The notes: generated by a model from the sequence alone, not told the origin. Positions 41,022-53,050 are shown, numbered from the stretch's first letter. The stretch is DNA of 64,000 nt from Carposina sasakii (GCA_014607495.2 CP053150.1:9816495-9880494), one strand, 5' to 3'. A program made the numbers and translations.

Positions 41022-41275
41022 TTTGTTCATCTCATTCGAACCTTAATGATTTAAAGTCATCTTAATATCGTGTTGATTCTGTACAAGTGCACCTAGCAAT
41101 AAATTTATTGCAGACTGTTAATATAAATAAATAATTGTTGAAACTTAATATTCATATTATATTAGTCATTAGTAAAATTGTTATTATGTACAAAATTTAT
41201 ATATATAATATGTAATATATTTTAATTATTTTTAAAATTTAATACTTATAATATGTTAATATCTCCTTATTACAA

Positions 41276-41462
41276 GGACATCCCTGGTCCGTGCACAACA
41301 GGACATCCCTGGTCCGTAAATAAAAAGGACAACCCTGGTCCGTAAATAAAAAGGACAACCCTGGTCCGTAAATAAAAAGGACAACCCTGGTCCGTAAATA
41401 AAACGGACAACCCTGGTCCTTAGTGTATATAATTATATTTGGAATTTGTCACACCCTGGTCC
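41276..41462 (+). repeat. 26-bp tandem repeats in retrotransposon 3' region
   Basis: GGACAACCCTGGTCC, itself an interrupted palindrome, recurs at 41276, 41301, 41327, 41353, 41379 and 41405, with spacers like GTAAATAAAAA. A decayed copy lies near 41446. It sits between the pol stop and the 3' LTR. Confidence 0.9.
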
Positions 41463-41698
41463 TAGTATTTATGAGTGTAGTCAATTACGAGTATCATTTA
41501 TTAGAATTTAAAGATAATAATTGTGATATGTATAAATATTTGATGTTTAATCTAACTGTACGAGGTCGTACAATATATTCAGGAAGGCCGACTGTCATCA
41601 ACAATTTATATTGATTCGGTAGTTGATAGCTAGTTATGCTGTATACCTAGCATTTTAAAATCTTATCTGATAATTTCTCTAATAATTTAATAAGTAAA

Positions 41699-42064
41699 TG
41701 ATTATTTAATTGTAATTATTATATTGTAAACTATTATTTATTTAGCAAGTCAATTGATGTTAAAACATAGAGTAAACTGACTAGATGGCGACACAGTCAC
41801 AATTTTATTCACTGGGTAACCACGTGCTACAACACTATAAAATACCCGCAGACAGGCAAAAATGGTCAGTCTACTCTCTGTCGTCGTCCAGTGTGCTAGT
41901 GTACTTGGTAGAAGTGCTCTCAGTAAAATTCCACTGTTAAAATTATTGTGATTGGATTATAATTATTGCGATTGGATTATAATTTATTGTGATTGGATTG
42001 TAATAAACCGCAGAAAAAGTGAGTAACGTAATGTTTTTATTATTTTAAACCCCCTTCTTTTACA
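41699..42064 (+). repeat. 3' LTR
   Basis: Reads as identical to the 5' LTR over 366 bases. The poly(A) signal AATAAA is at 42002-42007. The bases before it are AT-rich with no clear purine tract. Confidence 0.92.
42002..42007 (+). terminator. Poly(A) signal in 3' LTR
   Basis: AATAAA, 250 bases after the LTR initiator, the expected 3'-end signal for the genomic RNA. Confidence 0.7.
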
Positions 42065-42066
42065 AG

Positions 42067-42195
42067 ACAAAAAAAACCATATAAGATATCGCCAAATAAA
42101 ATAGTTTTTCCTGGAAAATCACCCAAATTTTTATTGCACGTGAACGGAATCGTGCGCCACAGTTAATATACTCGTAGGTAATATTAAAAAGTATT
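42067..42195 (+). repeat. Right copy of 130-bp flanking duplication
   Basis: Matches 35455-35583 in the same orientation, with a substitution (GCACGTG against GCGCGTG) and single-base indels. It continues into unique DNA at ACTTGTACAT. Confidence 0.85.
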
Positions 42196-42223
42196 ACTTG
42201 TACATACATAACATACCTACACC

Positions 42224-42468
42224 CATGAACGTATAAAGAACAACGGACGTAATGCTGTCAATGCACAGATTGAAGCACCGAAATGGCGGCGCGTTGCGCA
42301 TGTGTGCGTATTTTCTAGTAGGCGCCGAGCTTACTATGGTTTGTATGTGTGGGTGGATAATGCGTCATAATACAACCCTACTCCATGGAATATCGTTACC
42401 GAGCTTACTATGAATGCCTCACTCTGTGTATGGTCAATACTCTGTCCGTTATTCTTTATACGTTCATG
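42224..42468. mobile_element. hAT-like MITE with 8-bp target duplication
   Basis: TIRs start CATGAACGTATAAAGAAC and end with the complement. CCTACACC flanks both sides exactly (42216-42223 and 42469-42476). The interior has CCGAGCTTACTATG twice. It is non-coding. Confidence 0.82.
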
Positions 42469-42476
42469 CCTACACC

Positions 42477-44326
42477 TAATAACGATATTATATGAAACAT
42501 GGATTATTATACAATTGCCATTTCGTTTGATATCAAATCTGTCTAGGTATCATTATACAATTTCTATGTTCATCATATTAAAATAATGTTCTTAGCAAAA
42601 AATTTACATAGGTACAGTAGCATAAATCATCCTATATAGCGCGAGCAAGAGCTAATCAAGTGAAGCAGAACAATTCACCTAGATGCTCAACGAACTGGCA
42701 ACCGTCCTAAAGTTTAGCTTTTTTTTCCACTTCACTTTATTTGGCAAAAAGGGGGAAGTATTACAGAGGCGGTAGACAAATGAAGCTCTTCTTTTTATGG
42801 TTTACATTTATGAGAACATGGATGAAAATCTATTTAAATTTTTTTGTAAATCGTGTCTTTTCATACTGTGCTACTAATAAACCGCGCATAAGGTTACATC
42901 CTCACATTTGGAATATCTTTCTAATTATTTTAAAAATTACCTAGTTAAAGCTTTTTATCCCTTAAACTATAAATAGACATAACAAACTTGATATTTTATT
43001 TCATGGACAGTATTTGTAATAGGCATATAAATTCATAACATAAAAAATACACGCCAGCTTTTCCAAAAACGTTAAGCAGATCTATGTTAATTAATACTTA
43101 ATGATTTTTTTTCTCCTATATTGGGAGATTAATACATAAGAATAATATGAAATCGTGTCAATTTTTTCTTTCAGTTAAACTATACTACTCGTAGTTGATG
43201 GTATCCAGAGCTTTTAAGTTCATTAGCGCGTTCTATTCCAAATACGTTAACCCGTTTTTAATCTCTGCTTTGTATACGGTTCCACCCCAAGTTCACCACG
43301 TAGATAGTGATTTAACTTAATGCCAAATCGTTGATCCCTACGTGAGCACTTATCCCAAATTAGTGGGGGCTCCGCTTGCCGCGTATTTGAACGTTGCAAC
43401 GCGATAGAGCGTGAGTCACCGATTACAGGGATCAATGTATTTTACTGAGCCAAAAATAATGCAAAACTTTGTACCTTTCATTTTGCATGCATTCTTTGAT
43501 AGATAATGTTATAAAAACTTCATGTAATATGATCGTTAGGAGATTTATAGTTACGATTCTGGTTTAATGTACTTTTAAAAATGTGGAATAATCCTCAATT
43601 AAACAATCAGCTTCAAAAACACTATTCTCTTCCATCTACCCAGATAAATCGAATTATATCGCTACCCTGATAAAGCTGTAGAAAAGATCGAAAAATACTT
43701 TTCCATCAATGAGCCGTTTGTTGTATTGAACAAAAGTCTTTAACGTAGCGGACTCCAACCCCTATTGTGAACTCCAGAGGTTTAAAATAAAACAGATCCG
43801 ACAGAGAGTACAATAGCTGCTTCTCTCGCCTAATGCTGCAATTAGAGTGAGATGCACAATAAAAGGATTTGTCTCCCTAATGAAGGCAAACTAAATTGTA
43901 CGAAGAGTTTTCTTTCTATTCAGAGAAACATTCGGCTGATTTTCCGCTGCGAAGCCCCTTTTAGGTGAAATTAAAACAAATGTCGAGCACTAAGGTTTTT
44001 TATGTCGTTTTCTATAGGCCGTTAACGTTGCTGTCACTAATTGTAATTTTGAGAGTGAACTTTTAAGTGTTTTCTTTGTGTTTATGAATGGTGTTGGTTT
44101 TTGTCTAAAATTGTTTTACCGAGCCTTGGTTAATTTGAGTAAGTTTTTATTTCAATTTATTTATGGGTATGTTATAGATTCTAAATTAGGTCGAACAAAA
44201 TTTGAAGAATAAGATATTTCTATCCCAATTTCGTTATAAGTACTTACTCACTCGTTCAATAATTTATTTTCCTTTGCGTAAACACCCACACCAATAAGAA
44301 TAAATGATACGAATTCTTTATAAGTA
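42477..44326. other. Non-coding stretch
   Basis: GC-richer blocks at 43250-43440 and 43730-43975 have no exon-like structure. No gene or known repeat is recognised. Confidence 0.3.
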
Positions 44327-45452
44327 ACTGGCGGACCCGACAGACGTTGTCCTGTCCCACGCCTTAAATACAAACTTTCTGAAATAAGCTGTAACAATAA
44401 GGACTGTAATAAAAACATCATGTAATTGACCGGATTGTGAATCTAAACCATTTTCGAACCCACTTGAACACACACTAAAAAAATCATCAAAATCGGTTTT
44501 AGAAGAACTTCAATTACAATCACACGAACAGAAGATTTAATTAATTATATAAAAAAAAAGTAAACATTTCCTAGATATAACAACCATCTACCGGGCGTAA
44601 CTGAAACTAAAGTATCCTTGTGAGTAATCGACACAGCGACTACAGCGCAGTCTGCTAGATCCTATGTAAAAGTTTCTCTAACATCAACAACAATACAAAT
44701 CTTCTGTTAGTGTGTTTGTGATTGAACTCCTTTTAAACGGCTGAACCGATTTTTATGAAATTTTTTGTGTGTATTCAAGTGCTTTCGAGATCTCTTTAGA
44801 TTCACAATTCGGTCAACGAAATTTTGTTTTTTCTGCAGTCCACGCGGACGGAGTTAAAAAATATTATTCAATTGACCGAATTGTAAATCTAAGAGGATAT
44901 CGAACTCATTTGAACATACACAAAAAATTTCATCAAAATCTGTCCAGCCGTTTAGAAGGAAATCCATTACAAACGCAAGATTAGAAGATTTATTTATGTA
45001 AGGAAAAGGAAATATTTCCAAGATATAACAACCATCTACCGGGCGTAACTTAAACTAAAGTATATTTTTGAATATTCTACACGGCGACTGCACCGCAGTC
45101 TGCCGGATCCTATGTAAAAAGTTCTAACATAAACAACAATATAAATCTTCTTTTCATGTGTTTTTAATTGAACTCCTTCTAAACGGCTGGACCAATTTTG
45201 ATGATATTTTGTGTGTATGTTTAAGTTGGTTCAAGGATGGTTTAGCTTCACAATTCGGTCAACTATATAATGTTTTTGGACTCCGTCCACGTGCACTGCA
45301 GAGAAAACAAAATGTCATTGACCGAATCGTAAGTCTAAACCATTCTCGAACCCACTTGAACACACACACACACAAAATTTCATCAAAATATGTTGAGCCG
45401 TTTGGAGAAATCCATTACAAACATATGAACAGAAGATTTTTATATATTTAGA
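44327..45452. repeat. Tandem array of a ~448-bp interspersed repeat (about 2.5 units)
   Basis: CAACCATCTACCGGGCGTAA occurs at 44581 and 45029. AAACGGCTGRACC, ATTTCATCAAAAT and CGGTCAAC recur with the same period. It contains the TGCAGTCCACGCGGACGGAGT block of the ACTAG repeats in antisense. Confidence 0.75.
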
Positions 45453-45734
45453 TATTTCTAGCTTTCCAATATTGTTTTGTGAAAATTAGGTACGTACTAT
45501 AACCTATATAGAATAACATTGCCCTAATCTTATTTGACTTACATCGACCTACAGACGGACTCGAAAAGTAATTGCAATTACACTGACTGACAACTTTACT
45601 CGAAATATGTCAAAAAGGGTGTTATAAGAGCAGCATTACTAACTGATTTCAGAAAGGGACAAAGAAAATTACCAAGGTGATAAATTAACTCGTGAGAAGC
45701 ATTTCTACATGAGCTGAAGTTTCATTATTTACCA

Positions 45735-45925
45735 TAATAATATAGCTGGCACGGTTTGCAGTGGTCGTGGGTTCGATTTCCACTCGGGTGAAGATTTTCT
45801 TCCATTTTCTTTATTAATAATTTTATACTATATCATTAATTCAGAAATGGATGACGTACTACATACATAAGGATGTGAGATGACCCACCTTACTAACAAG
45901 ACCTCAGGGATCTACCTATATATAT
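45735..45925 (+). mobile_element. tRNA-headed SINE, family D
   Basis: B-box-like GTGGGTTCGATTTCCACTCG is preceded by a degenerate tRNA head and followed by TTTCTTTATTAATAATTT and CAAGACCTCAGGGATC. Antisense relatives lie at 56108-56155 and 57957-58100. Confidence 0.6.
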
Positions 45926-46806
45926 AGGTGTGTAAAATTTGTAAATATTTATATTTTATTAATTTCATCTTTCACGAAAGCAATGTGGTGCTTTTACAGC
46001 TCTAAATATTAATAAATCAGGGACCAGAGACTTATCCCGACTGCTGCTGCCTTTGGTTTTATGATGGTTTCTTGCAATCTTTGCAGCTTTATATCGACTC
46101 TCACTGAGCAATTTTTCTGACTAATCTGAGACGAAGTACTAGGGTCAGTTTCACTTTATTTAATGGATTTTACCAGAACTAAAATAACCTAACCTAACCT
46201 AGGCCTACACAGGATGTAAACTTGTTTTTACATAGAACAAAGAATATTAAACAAGTCATCATAATTATTTATAAAATAAACCTTTGAAATCCTAAGAGTG
46301 AGGGTGGTCTCAAAGCAAAAATACTACTGTGAATACCAGAATAACCTTTGTTTGGAATATCTTATTTGATAGAAGACTCATAATAATAAAATTCTTATAG
46401 CTAGGTGAAAGCCATAGCAATGGAACATCGTTAACTTAATTGGATAGTGCACTATGCTCTTTCCGAATGTCTGCAAAAAACCAACACGAGCATACTGACG
46501 TTTCTCGTACTCGAACGGTTTGAATAGGTTTTTCCGAACGTAGCTCGATACATTGACTGTTGAGAGAACTACGACTAATAAGTTGAACTTAAAGTATATC
46601 TAAATGCCTTAAAATTCATTATCACAGATATTCTAAAAATAAATTAAGACTCACACATGGTTCAGTGAGATATCAGCGCGGTAAGAAAACAGGACGGAGC
46701 AGTAAAAGTCTGCACATTATATTCATATTGAGTGTTTTTGCTTCATACATATTGAGTGATCTAAGAATGCACTTTTGGTATGCATAGCCTGAAAGGCTTA
46801 TTTAGT
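45926..46806. other. Non-coding stretch
   Basis: No gene seen. Three CCTAA units at 46186-46201 are too few to be telomeric. Confidence 0.3.
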
Positions 46807-46975
46807 ACTAGCTGTTGCCCGCGACTTCGTCTGCTTGGACTACAGAATGCAGCATGTCTTTATCTATCTATACTCCCAACTACAGGTATGCAAAATTTTA
46901 AGATTGGTTAAGTGAATAATGCGTGAAGAGGTAATAGACAAACAAACTCACTTTCACCTTTATAATAATACTTGG
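46807..46975 (+). mobile_element. ACTAGCTG-type Lepidopteran repeat
   Basis: Starts ACTAGCTGTTGCCCGCGACT, then TCGTCTGC, and ends near CACCTTTATAATAATAC. It is a short form related to the repeat at 24935. Confidence 0.7.
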
Positions 46976-47149
46976 GTGAAGGTTGAAACTAGAGATCAAA
47001 AAATAGAATTTGTGAAATGTAGATCAAATCTTCACTTAGGTACTTTAATCAATTTTGTAATGAAATACCTACATTTTAAAGCCGATTATAAATATAAATA
47101 ATATTAATAAATTAGGCCACACGACACGGTAGAATATGACATAAGAGCG

Positions 47150-47300
47150 CACTTACTCCGTACTCCGGTGAAATTGAATTGCCTTACATTACACGGTGCA
47201 GCCTCGAAAGATTATGTTTGTGTTATTTAAGTAAATGAGGCTTATAATGCTGTATGCCGTCTTGGAACCGTAATTAAGAAGGTAGCATTAGCATAGGGCG
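47150..47300 (-). repeat. Unclassified block, copy 1 of inverted pair
   Basis: The minus strand shares CTTAATTACGGTTCCA, ACTTAAATAACACAAACATA and AAGGCAATTCAATTTCA with 52930-53050. It could be a repeat or duplicated non-coding sequence. Confidence 0.65.
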
Positions 47301-47408
47301 GGAATAATAGCACTGTACTATAATTAGTAGCATCCGTTTGTGTGAAAAGTAAATTACATTTTACTCTTTCCAGCAATTTTAACTTAAACAAAAATTAATG
47401 TCTACAAC

Positions 47409-47575
47409 CGTATTTCGGTCAAGGCGGCCAATCTCTACGGAGATCAGCCAGGTGCACAGAAGATATTAGTATAGTGCACAAGTGTGTGCGCAAACACAAA
47501 TGCACTCTCTTCCGTCACTCTCGTAGTACGATGTCACGACAAGGCAGAGCACCAAGGGCCGATAGAACAACATGT
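47409..47575 (-). mobile_element. SINE family A fragment, antisense
   Basis: The complement matches the 3' half of the SINE at 22158-22500 (GGTCGAAATACGG-like, CCAATCTCCGTAGAGAT, GTGCACTATA). Confidence 0.7.
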
Positions 47576-47877
47576 AAACAAAAATATAGAGTAAATAAAT
47601 GATAATATCTATGTAAATATATTTCATCATCGGTTCGTTGGTATTAACAAAGCGCTGTTTGTGTTCTATCAGTTGGAAAATCAAAATTTCATGATCACAA
47701 TATATTGTGAATATTATTATTATCCAGTAATTTATTATTATTATGCTTTATTGTACGTAGTAAAGTTTTCACAAATAAAGTTTATGACGAAGAAAATGTA
47801 CAAAGGCGTGTTTATCTCTAATAGAGAATATCTTCAAGCAAACCCATCGGAAAAAAAAAATTTTGGAACGAGATTAA

Positions 47878-47965
47878 ACCGGTTCTGAGTAAACAAAGCG
47901 AGCCAGCAGTCTTGGTGAGTAATGTCGCGAACGCTGAAACTGAGCTCAAAACGACCTCATTCGAC
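47878..47965 (+). repeat. Unclassified block with forkhead-like site, copy 1
   Basis: TGAGTAAACAAAGCGAGCCAG, GTGAGTAATG and a later GAGCTCA recur on the minus strand at 50610-50703. GTAAACA fits the forkhead consensus. Confidence 0.55.
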
Positions 47966-48330
47966 AATTTGGTACGTGCACCGTTTGAGATTGGACAGTT
48001 TGAAATTGGTATATACTTAATATAACAAGCTAAACATAGTGTATACTGCACTACATGAGTACCTACATAATTATACCCCTTTCGTGCATGTCGTTAGAGT
48101 TGACTAACGGCCAATTTCAATACGAGAGATCAAAAAAGAATCTCTCAGATTTTTTTATTCCTAATTTGAAGTTTTGTATGAAAACAATTGAAGATTAAAT
48201 CTAAGATTTGCAAAAAATCTCTTAAGATCAGGTATAGAAATTGGGTCTAAGAAACTCAGGGGGCATTCTTTTAAGCGACGTGCTAGCTTTTCACTGATCA
48301 TTTACATCTGTCCCGTTACTAACCGTACTA

Positions 48331-48522
48331 AGGGTCGGTTCATATCTGACGGAAGATGCGTCGAGCGTATCTCCAGGTACAGGCAACGTACATACGCTCG
48401 ACGCACTAACGTATCATCGCTTGAGTGTGAACGGCCGAGTGTTTTTCTATACATTTTGTCTGTTCTGGCGTTACGCGGCCGATAATACGCGACGCATGTC
48501 CCGTTACATATGAACCGACTCT
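48331..48522. mobile_element. Second AGGGTCGG MITE
   Basis: Same TIRs as 32778-32952, opposite internal orientation. The left flank is TA; the right flank appears mutated. The right TIR has one mismatch. Confidence 0.78.
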
Positions 48523-51500
48523 AAACGTGACTGTGAGAGTTCTGGCTTTCCCCTTTTGGAAAAATAGCCGTGTGTATTGTATAATAATTAGAAATGAACA
48601 GATTAAGCAGCTACGTATATAATTATTGAGTTCCTGTCTGTGATAAAAGTAATAAAACTCCTACGAGTATTTAACTTTTGCATTTAATTAAATGTACATC
48701 ATATTAATTTCAATTATAACGTACCTACAACACAAAACGTTACGTACGTACATTATTTTCACACTACTTAAACTTAAATTTATTATAACATAAATAAAAT
48801 GATTTATTTGTAGGTCACAGCTCTGATAAAGTATACTCATAGTACCTATATATTAAAAAAGAAGGAAGAAACAAAAAATATTTATTCAGCATTTACACAT
48901 ATTATACAATAATTTAAATGTTCAATGTTCAGAAACGGTGTGGTTTTTATGTTTGTTAAATAAATAGAGATTAAAATACTTGTAGCCCTGAAGCACACGA
49001 GTGTCAGCTGACTGCCATAAAAATGTCGCTCATGGAGAATTGCTCTCAACTAGGAAATTTTAAATAGAAGAAAAAGCACGAAGTATGTTTATTTTCTTCT
49101 TACATACAAGTAAATCTCGGTAGATTATGATAAAGTAGTTTTTAATAGAAACATCAATAATTGAGAGAGTATAAAGTTACAAATTAATTAGGAAAAAACA
49201 ATGTAGCCAGGACGGGATATACTGGGAAAACTATTTTCTTTTCAGTATTATCTTGAAGCAAGAGATTATAGCACGCTTTCTTCTCTTAAAAATATTTTAT
49301 TATTAATGTAACCAAGATATTTAACTTTATGCTTTGCTTGCAGTTTTATTTTCTTTATTCTGTATATTTTCAAGAAACTTAATGAAATTTTATTCTTTAG
49401 TAAAATTACTTTAGAGTATTTTTTATTTCAAAAGGTTTTTTTTTGTTAACGTGCCTTCTCAAATTACTTCCAAACGTCCTCGTCTGTTTTCGTAAAGACG
49501 CATGCCTAAGCAATCCGCTCAGTGAAGATCATTCAAAATGTACGAAAAGACATTTGGTATTCCTCCGGGAGTCACGAGCCGGCCTAGTACTGCGTGTATC
49601 GATCCCGTGGAAGACATGGCTCGTTAGATGGATGTTTACTTTAGTGAATGTCATGTCGAAATGAACCTGAAGGTACCTACATACTTTAAAAAATATTTAA
49701 TTTGTCATAATGATAATTTGAATAGTAAACTTTTGTCCCTGCTTGTTCGTTTATAGCAACATAATAAATATAAGAAATATTATTTTACATGGAGCAGTGC
49801 AGTCCGTTCTAGGGTAAGTAAAATCCGTAGAAACTACGAGATCAACTCCACCTGCTACGAAACATACTGTAGCATACAAAATTTTTATAATACATTTACA
49901 ACATATTTGAACCCAGAACAACTGATACAACTCATCGTCGATTGTGTGACACGCTGCCCGTTTAGTTACTTTATTTTTGGTAGATGGTGAATACTCAAAC
50001 TCTTTAGAAAAAAATAAAATGAATATTTTTTTATGGTAAAGAGGTATTTGGCGGCATTACACAAGTTTAAATTTTTCATAATAAAACCACTTTTTATGAA
50101 GCCTTTTCTTCTTTCTATTGTCATCATGATATTTCTCAAGAAATTGTATTTTTTACTTAATTTTTTTGCTTTACTTTAAACGATTTTCTGGTTTATAAGA
50201 ATAACATATTATAACCCTATCACCAGAATGTGTCGAACTTATATGATACTGTTTTCTTCTCTGGATATTTTTTCTATTGTACTACATCATGATTTTTATT
50301 TCTCATGCGCTTAGAACATATTTGTATTTTTTACTTATATTTTTTGCTTTACTTTAAACGATTGCGATGGAAAATTTTCTAATTGCCATCGATGATTTAG
50401 CATAGTCAGCAATTAAAATAAGATAAAAGGTGACCAAAACCGAATCCAACTTTAATCGAAATCAGTAAATCATAAAACCTTGGAAACGGTAGCTTTTGGA
50501 GCATAATTTGTTACATTATTGGAGCGGTTTGAATTATTAGGTCACAGAGCGAGATGGGGTTTGAAACAAACTGTCAGCCTTTCGAAGGGGAGTTAATTTC
50601 ACGGCAGAGAGCTCCTTCTGAACTCCGCTTGAGCAGTCACGCCATTACTCACTGACCGATGCTACTGGCTAGCTTTGTTTACTCAAAATCGGTTTAGTCA
50701 GCGAGCTGGATTCCTTAAATCAGTAGTTCATGTTAATCAGTAGATATTGGAGCTTAAACTTGATTGTTCACTTGGTTGGTTACCATGATTTTCTCGGTGA
50801 TAATTTTTTGCTTGTTAGGATCTCGCGGTTTCTGTCCTGTGGCATCCATATAAACTATAAACTGAGTAATTTTGACGTCTTACAAGCATAATGGTAATAC
50901 AACTTTAGATAGAAAGTAGATGATGTGACTACACAGGACAGGACTATAGCAAATGAAGATCCGTAATCTATGTCTACGGGAAAGAGTCGTGATTTTATAC
51001 AATGTATGTATCTAACTTTATTATGTACTAACTATATGTGCAAGGTATAGTCGTGGTAAACTGTGACTGAATGATACTTTCTCAACTAATAATAATGCGA
51101 ACGTAAAAACTAAAACTTATCCAGAAAAATCTGTGATAGCATAAAAATTTAATCTTGCCCACAATATCCATCCGACGTGAAATTTTTAAAGTTTCTTCTG
51201 AAATTCTTCAAAGAAGCCGGCGGATGACATGGGAAACTTTCAGAAGTTCGCCTATAAATCATAAGAACTTACCATAATATGAAATATTAGGTATCTACCT
51301 ATAGGGATATCTTAATCCAGTTCGCCAGTAAAAACCCGGAGAATATAAAACTTGGTAATTTCGAAAGAGTTTCGGAAGCCCGAAGAATCTTGACACATAA
51401 TACGAAGTCATTTATCTTTCATATTGTTTGTAAGTTTCCTGTCGGTGCTTTTATGACTTTTTCCTGGACGGAAAGACGTTTCAGAGAAACTTGGAATTTT

Positions 51501-52699
51501 AATTAAATCTACAGAGAAAATTGTGTTCTTTACAACAATGTGTTATTGAAATCAATGTTTATTAAAGGATATCTTTGGGATGGCATTTACTAAAACTTTT
51601 CCGTAAAATATAACCCTCAAATTTTATTGTCCTGGATGACTGATGGATCATGCAATCCTAATGCTTCAGATCTTAGAGACCTGAAACTTGGGGTTGTGTT
51701 CTTTGTATGACTAAATCATGCGATAAGAAAAGGTTTCCTGAAATTCTCATGGTAACGGAAAAAGCGGAAATTCTAATATTAAATAAAACAGATTAAACTA
51801 ATAATAATGTAATAAAGCAGCCTTTATATAGGTATACCTAAAGTATAGTAAATAAGTAAATTATACAGAGCCTTAAACATAGGGCGACAGTGAAATTGCC
51901 TTTGAGAGAATGTGAAGTCAATGCTTCGATGCTGAGTGAACGGAACGTGTTCCAATGATCCCCGGGGACTCCCCTAAGAACTTAACTGGCTGGCATTGCT
52001 ACGTTTTCTTTAACAAGGTTTATAAAATTTTCGTTATTCCCTTTATAGTTTTCATGATGTCTCACGTAATCACAATTCGGATGCTAATTTATAAAGCGTT
52101 TTTGAACGCGCTTCTTACCCTGAAGGATAGTCCATTTATAAGGCTATATTTTGCGTTAAGAGGAAAATGTGGAAAAAACGGGGGAAAATTATTCCTTTGG
52201 AGATAAACGGTTCAAGTTATCCATGTATGAAAGAATAAAATCATAGACTGCCTGGTGCAGAATCTAAACTTTGAGAGATATTACCGCTTCACAATTCAAC
52301 TGTTAAGTTATCTTTTCTGTAACAATTAATAAATCACAGGGGCAACGTTTAAACACGTTGGAATTGACTTACGTCAAGACTGCTTTTCACACGGCCAATT
52401 ATATGTCGCGTTGTATATAGTATTTAGATTTGTACTTTAAAATATTTTATGACGCGGACGAAGTCTAGTTTATACATAAAATGATAGAATAATAAAATTG
52501 TTTTGTATATAAATTGTGTTTTTACTCAGATTTTTTTTCCTAAGCTCTACATCATTTTTAATCATCTCTATAAATAAGGAGGTGATTTCTTGAGACATAA
52601 ATATTGTATTTTGAATCAACTAGATCAATAATTATTAAGTTCACAGTTTTACGTACATTCGGTTAATGGAGTATCCAGTATTCATCATAATGATATTTT
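48523..52699. other. Non-coding stretch
   Basis: A ~170-bp-spaced duplication containing TTTGCTTTACTTTAAACGATT occurs at about 50100-50185 and 50265-50362. Block 49500-49600 resembles the minus strand of 56300-56420. GC-richer islands at 51180-51400 and 51900-52010 lack exon structure. Confidence 0.35.
50610..50703 (-). repeat. Unclassified block with forkhead-like site, copy 2
   Basis: The minus strand reads AAACCGATTTTGAGTAAACA, AAAGCTAGCCAGTAG and CAGTGAGTAATGGCGTGA, homologous to 47878-47965. Confidence 0.55.
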
Positions 52700-52890
52700 C
52701 ATGCACCAGCCTATTCCAGTCCACCGCTGGACGTAGGCAACCGCCAGGACATACCGCGAGGCTCAATCTCCCGTTTTTCACTATCCAATTACTACCAGCC
52801 GCCCTCTTCAAGTCATGGGTTCATCTGACTCGATGACGCGTCTAACGCTACGCAAGGCGAAGCGTGATCTCCATTCCAGAAAGTTTGTTT
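52700..52890 (-). pseudogene. RTE LINE C-terminal fragment, antisense
   Basis: The minus strand of about 52713-52745 reads as AYVQRWTG, the terminal motif of RTE-type polymerases (usually AYVQQWT). The plus strand shows the moth-typical CCAGTCCACCGCTGGACGTA. Confidence 0.6.
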
Positions 52891-52929
52891 AAAAAACGAC
52901 TATTCTGCACCCTTCTTCGCTCCCTTGTT

Positions 52930-53050
52930 CCATTCTTAATTACGGTTCCAGGACAGCATAAGCCCGGTTCACTTAAATAACACAAACATAATCTTCAGAG
53001 GCTGCACTGTAATGAAAGGCAATTCAATTTCAGCGAAGCACGGAGCAGGT
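52930..53050 (+). repeat. Unclassified block, copy 2 of inverted pair
   Basis: See 47150-47300. About 110 bases align with few gaps, in inverted orientation 5.7 kb away. Confidence 0.65.

Larger units (their letters stand above)
35584..42064 (+). mobile_element. Ty3/gypsy LTR retrotransposon, full length (6.5 kb)
   Basis: Two 366-bp LTRs (TG...ACA) that read as identical enclose gag, protease, reverse transcriptase, RNase H and integrase, in that order. Integrase downstream of RNase H defines Ty3/gypsy, and no env-like frame follows. Identical LTRs mean a recent insertion, yet the coding part is cut by about seven single-base frame changes, mostly in homopolymers. I see no short target duplication and no convincing polypurine tract next to the 3' LTR. 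The primer-binding site was not identified; the bases after the 5' LTR are AATCTCAGAAGTGGGATGG. The element copies itself by reverse transcription in cytoplasmic particles followed by nuclear integration. Confidence 0.92.

Noticed and set aside
42741..42944. 67-codon frame with aromatic-rich sequence
   Set aside because: Composition of random AT-rich DNA; no motif or splice context.
43247..43435. 62-codon antisense frame in a GC-richer block
   Set aside because: No known domain, no splice signals; left as unclassified non-coding sequence.
46186..46201. CCTAA repeats as interstitial telomere sequence
   Set aside because: Only three units; expected by chance in AT-rich DNA.
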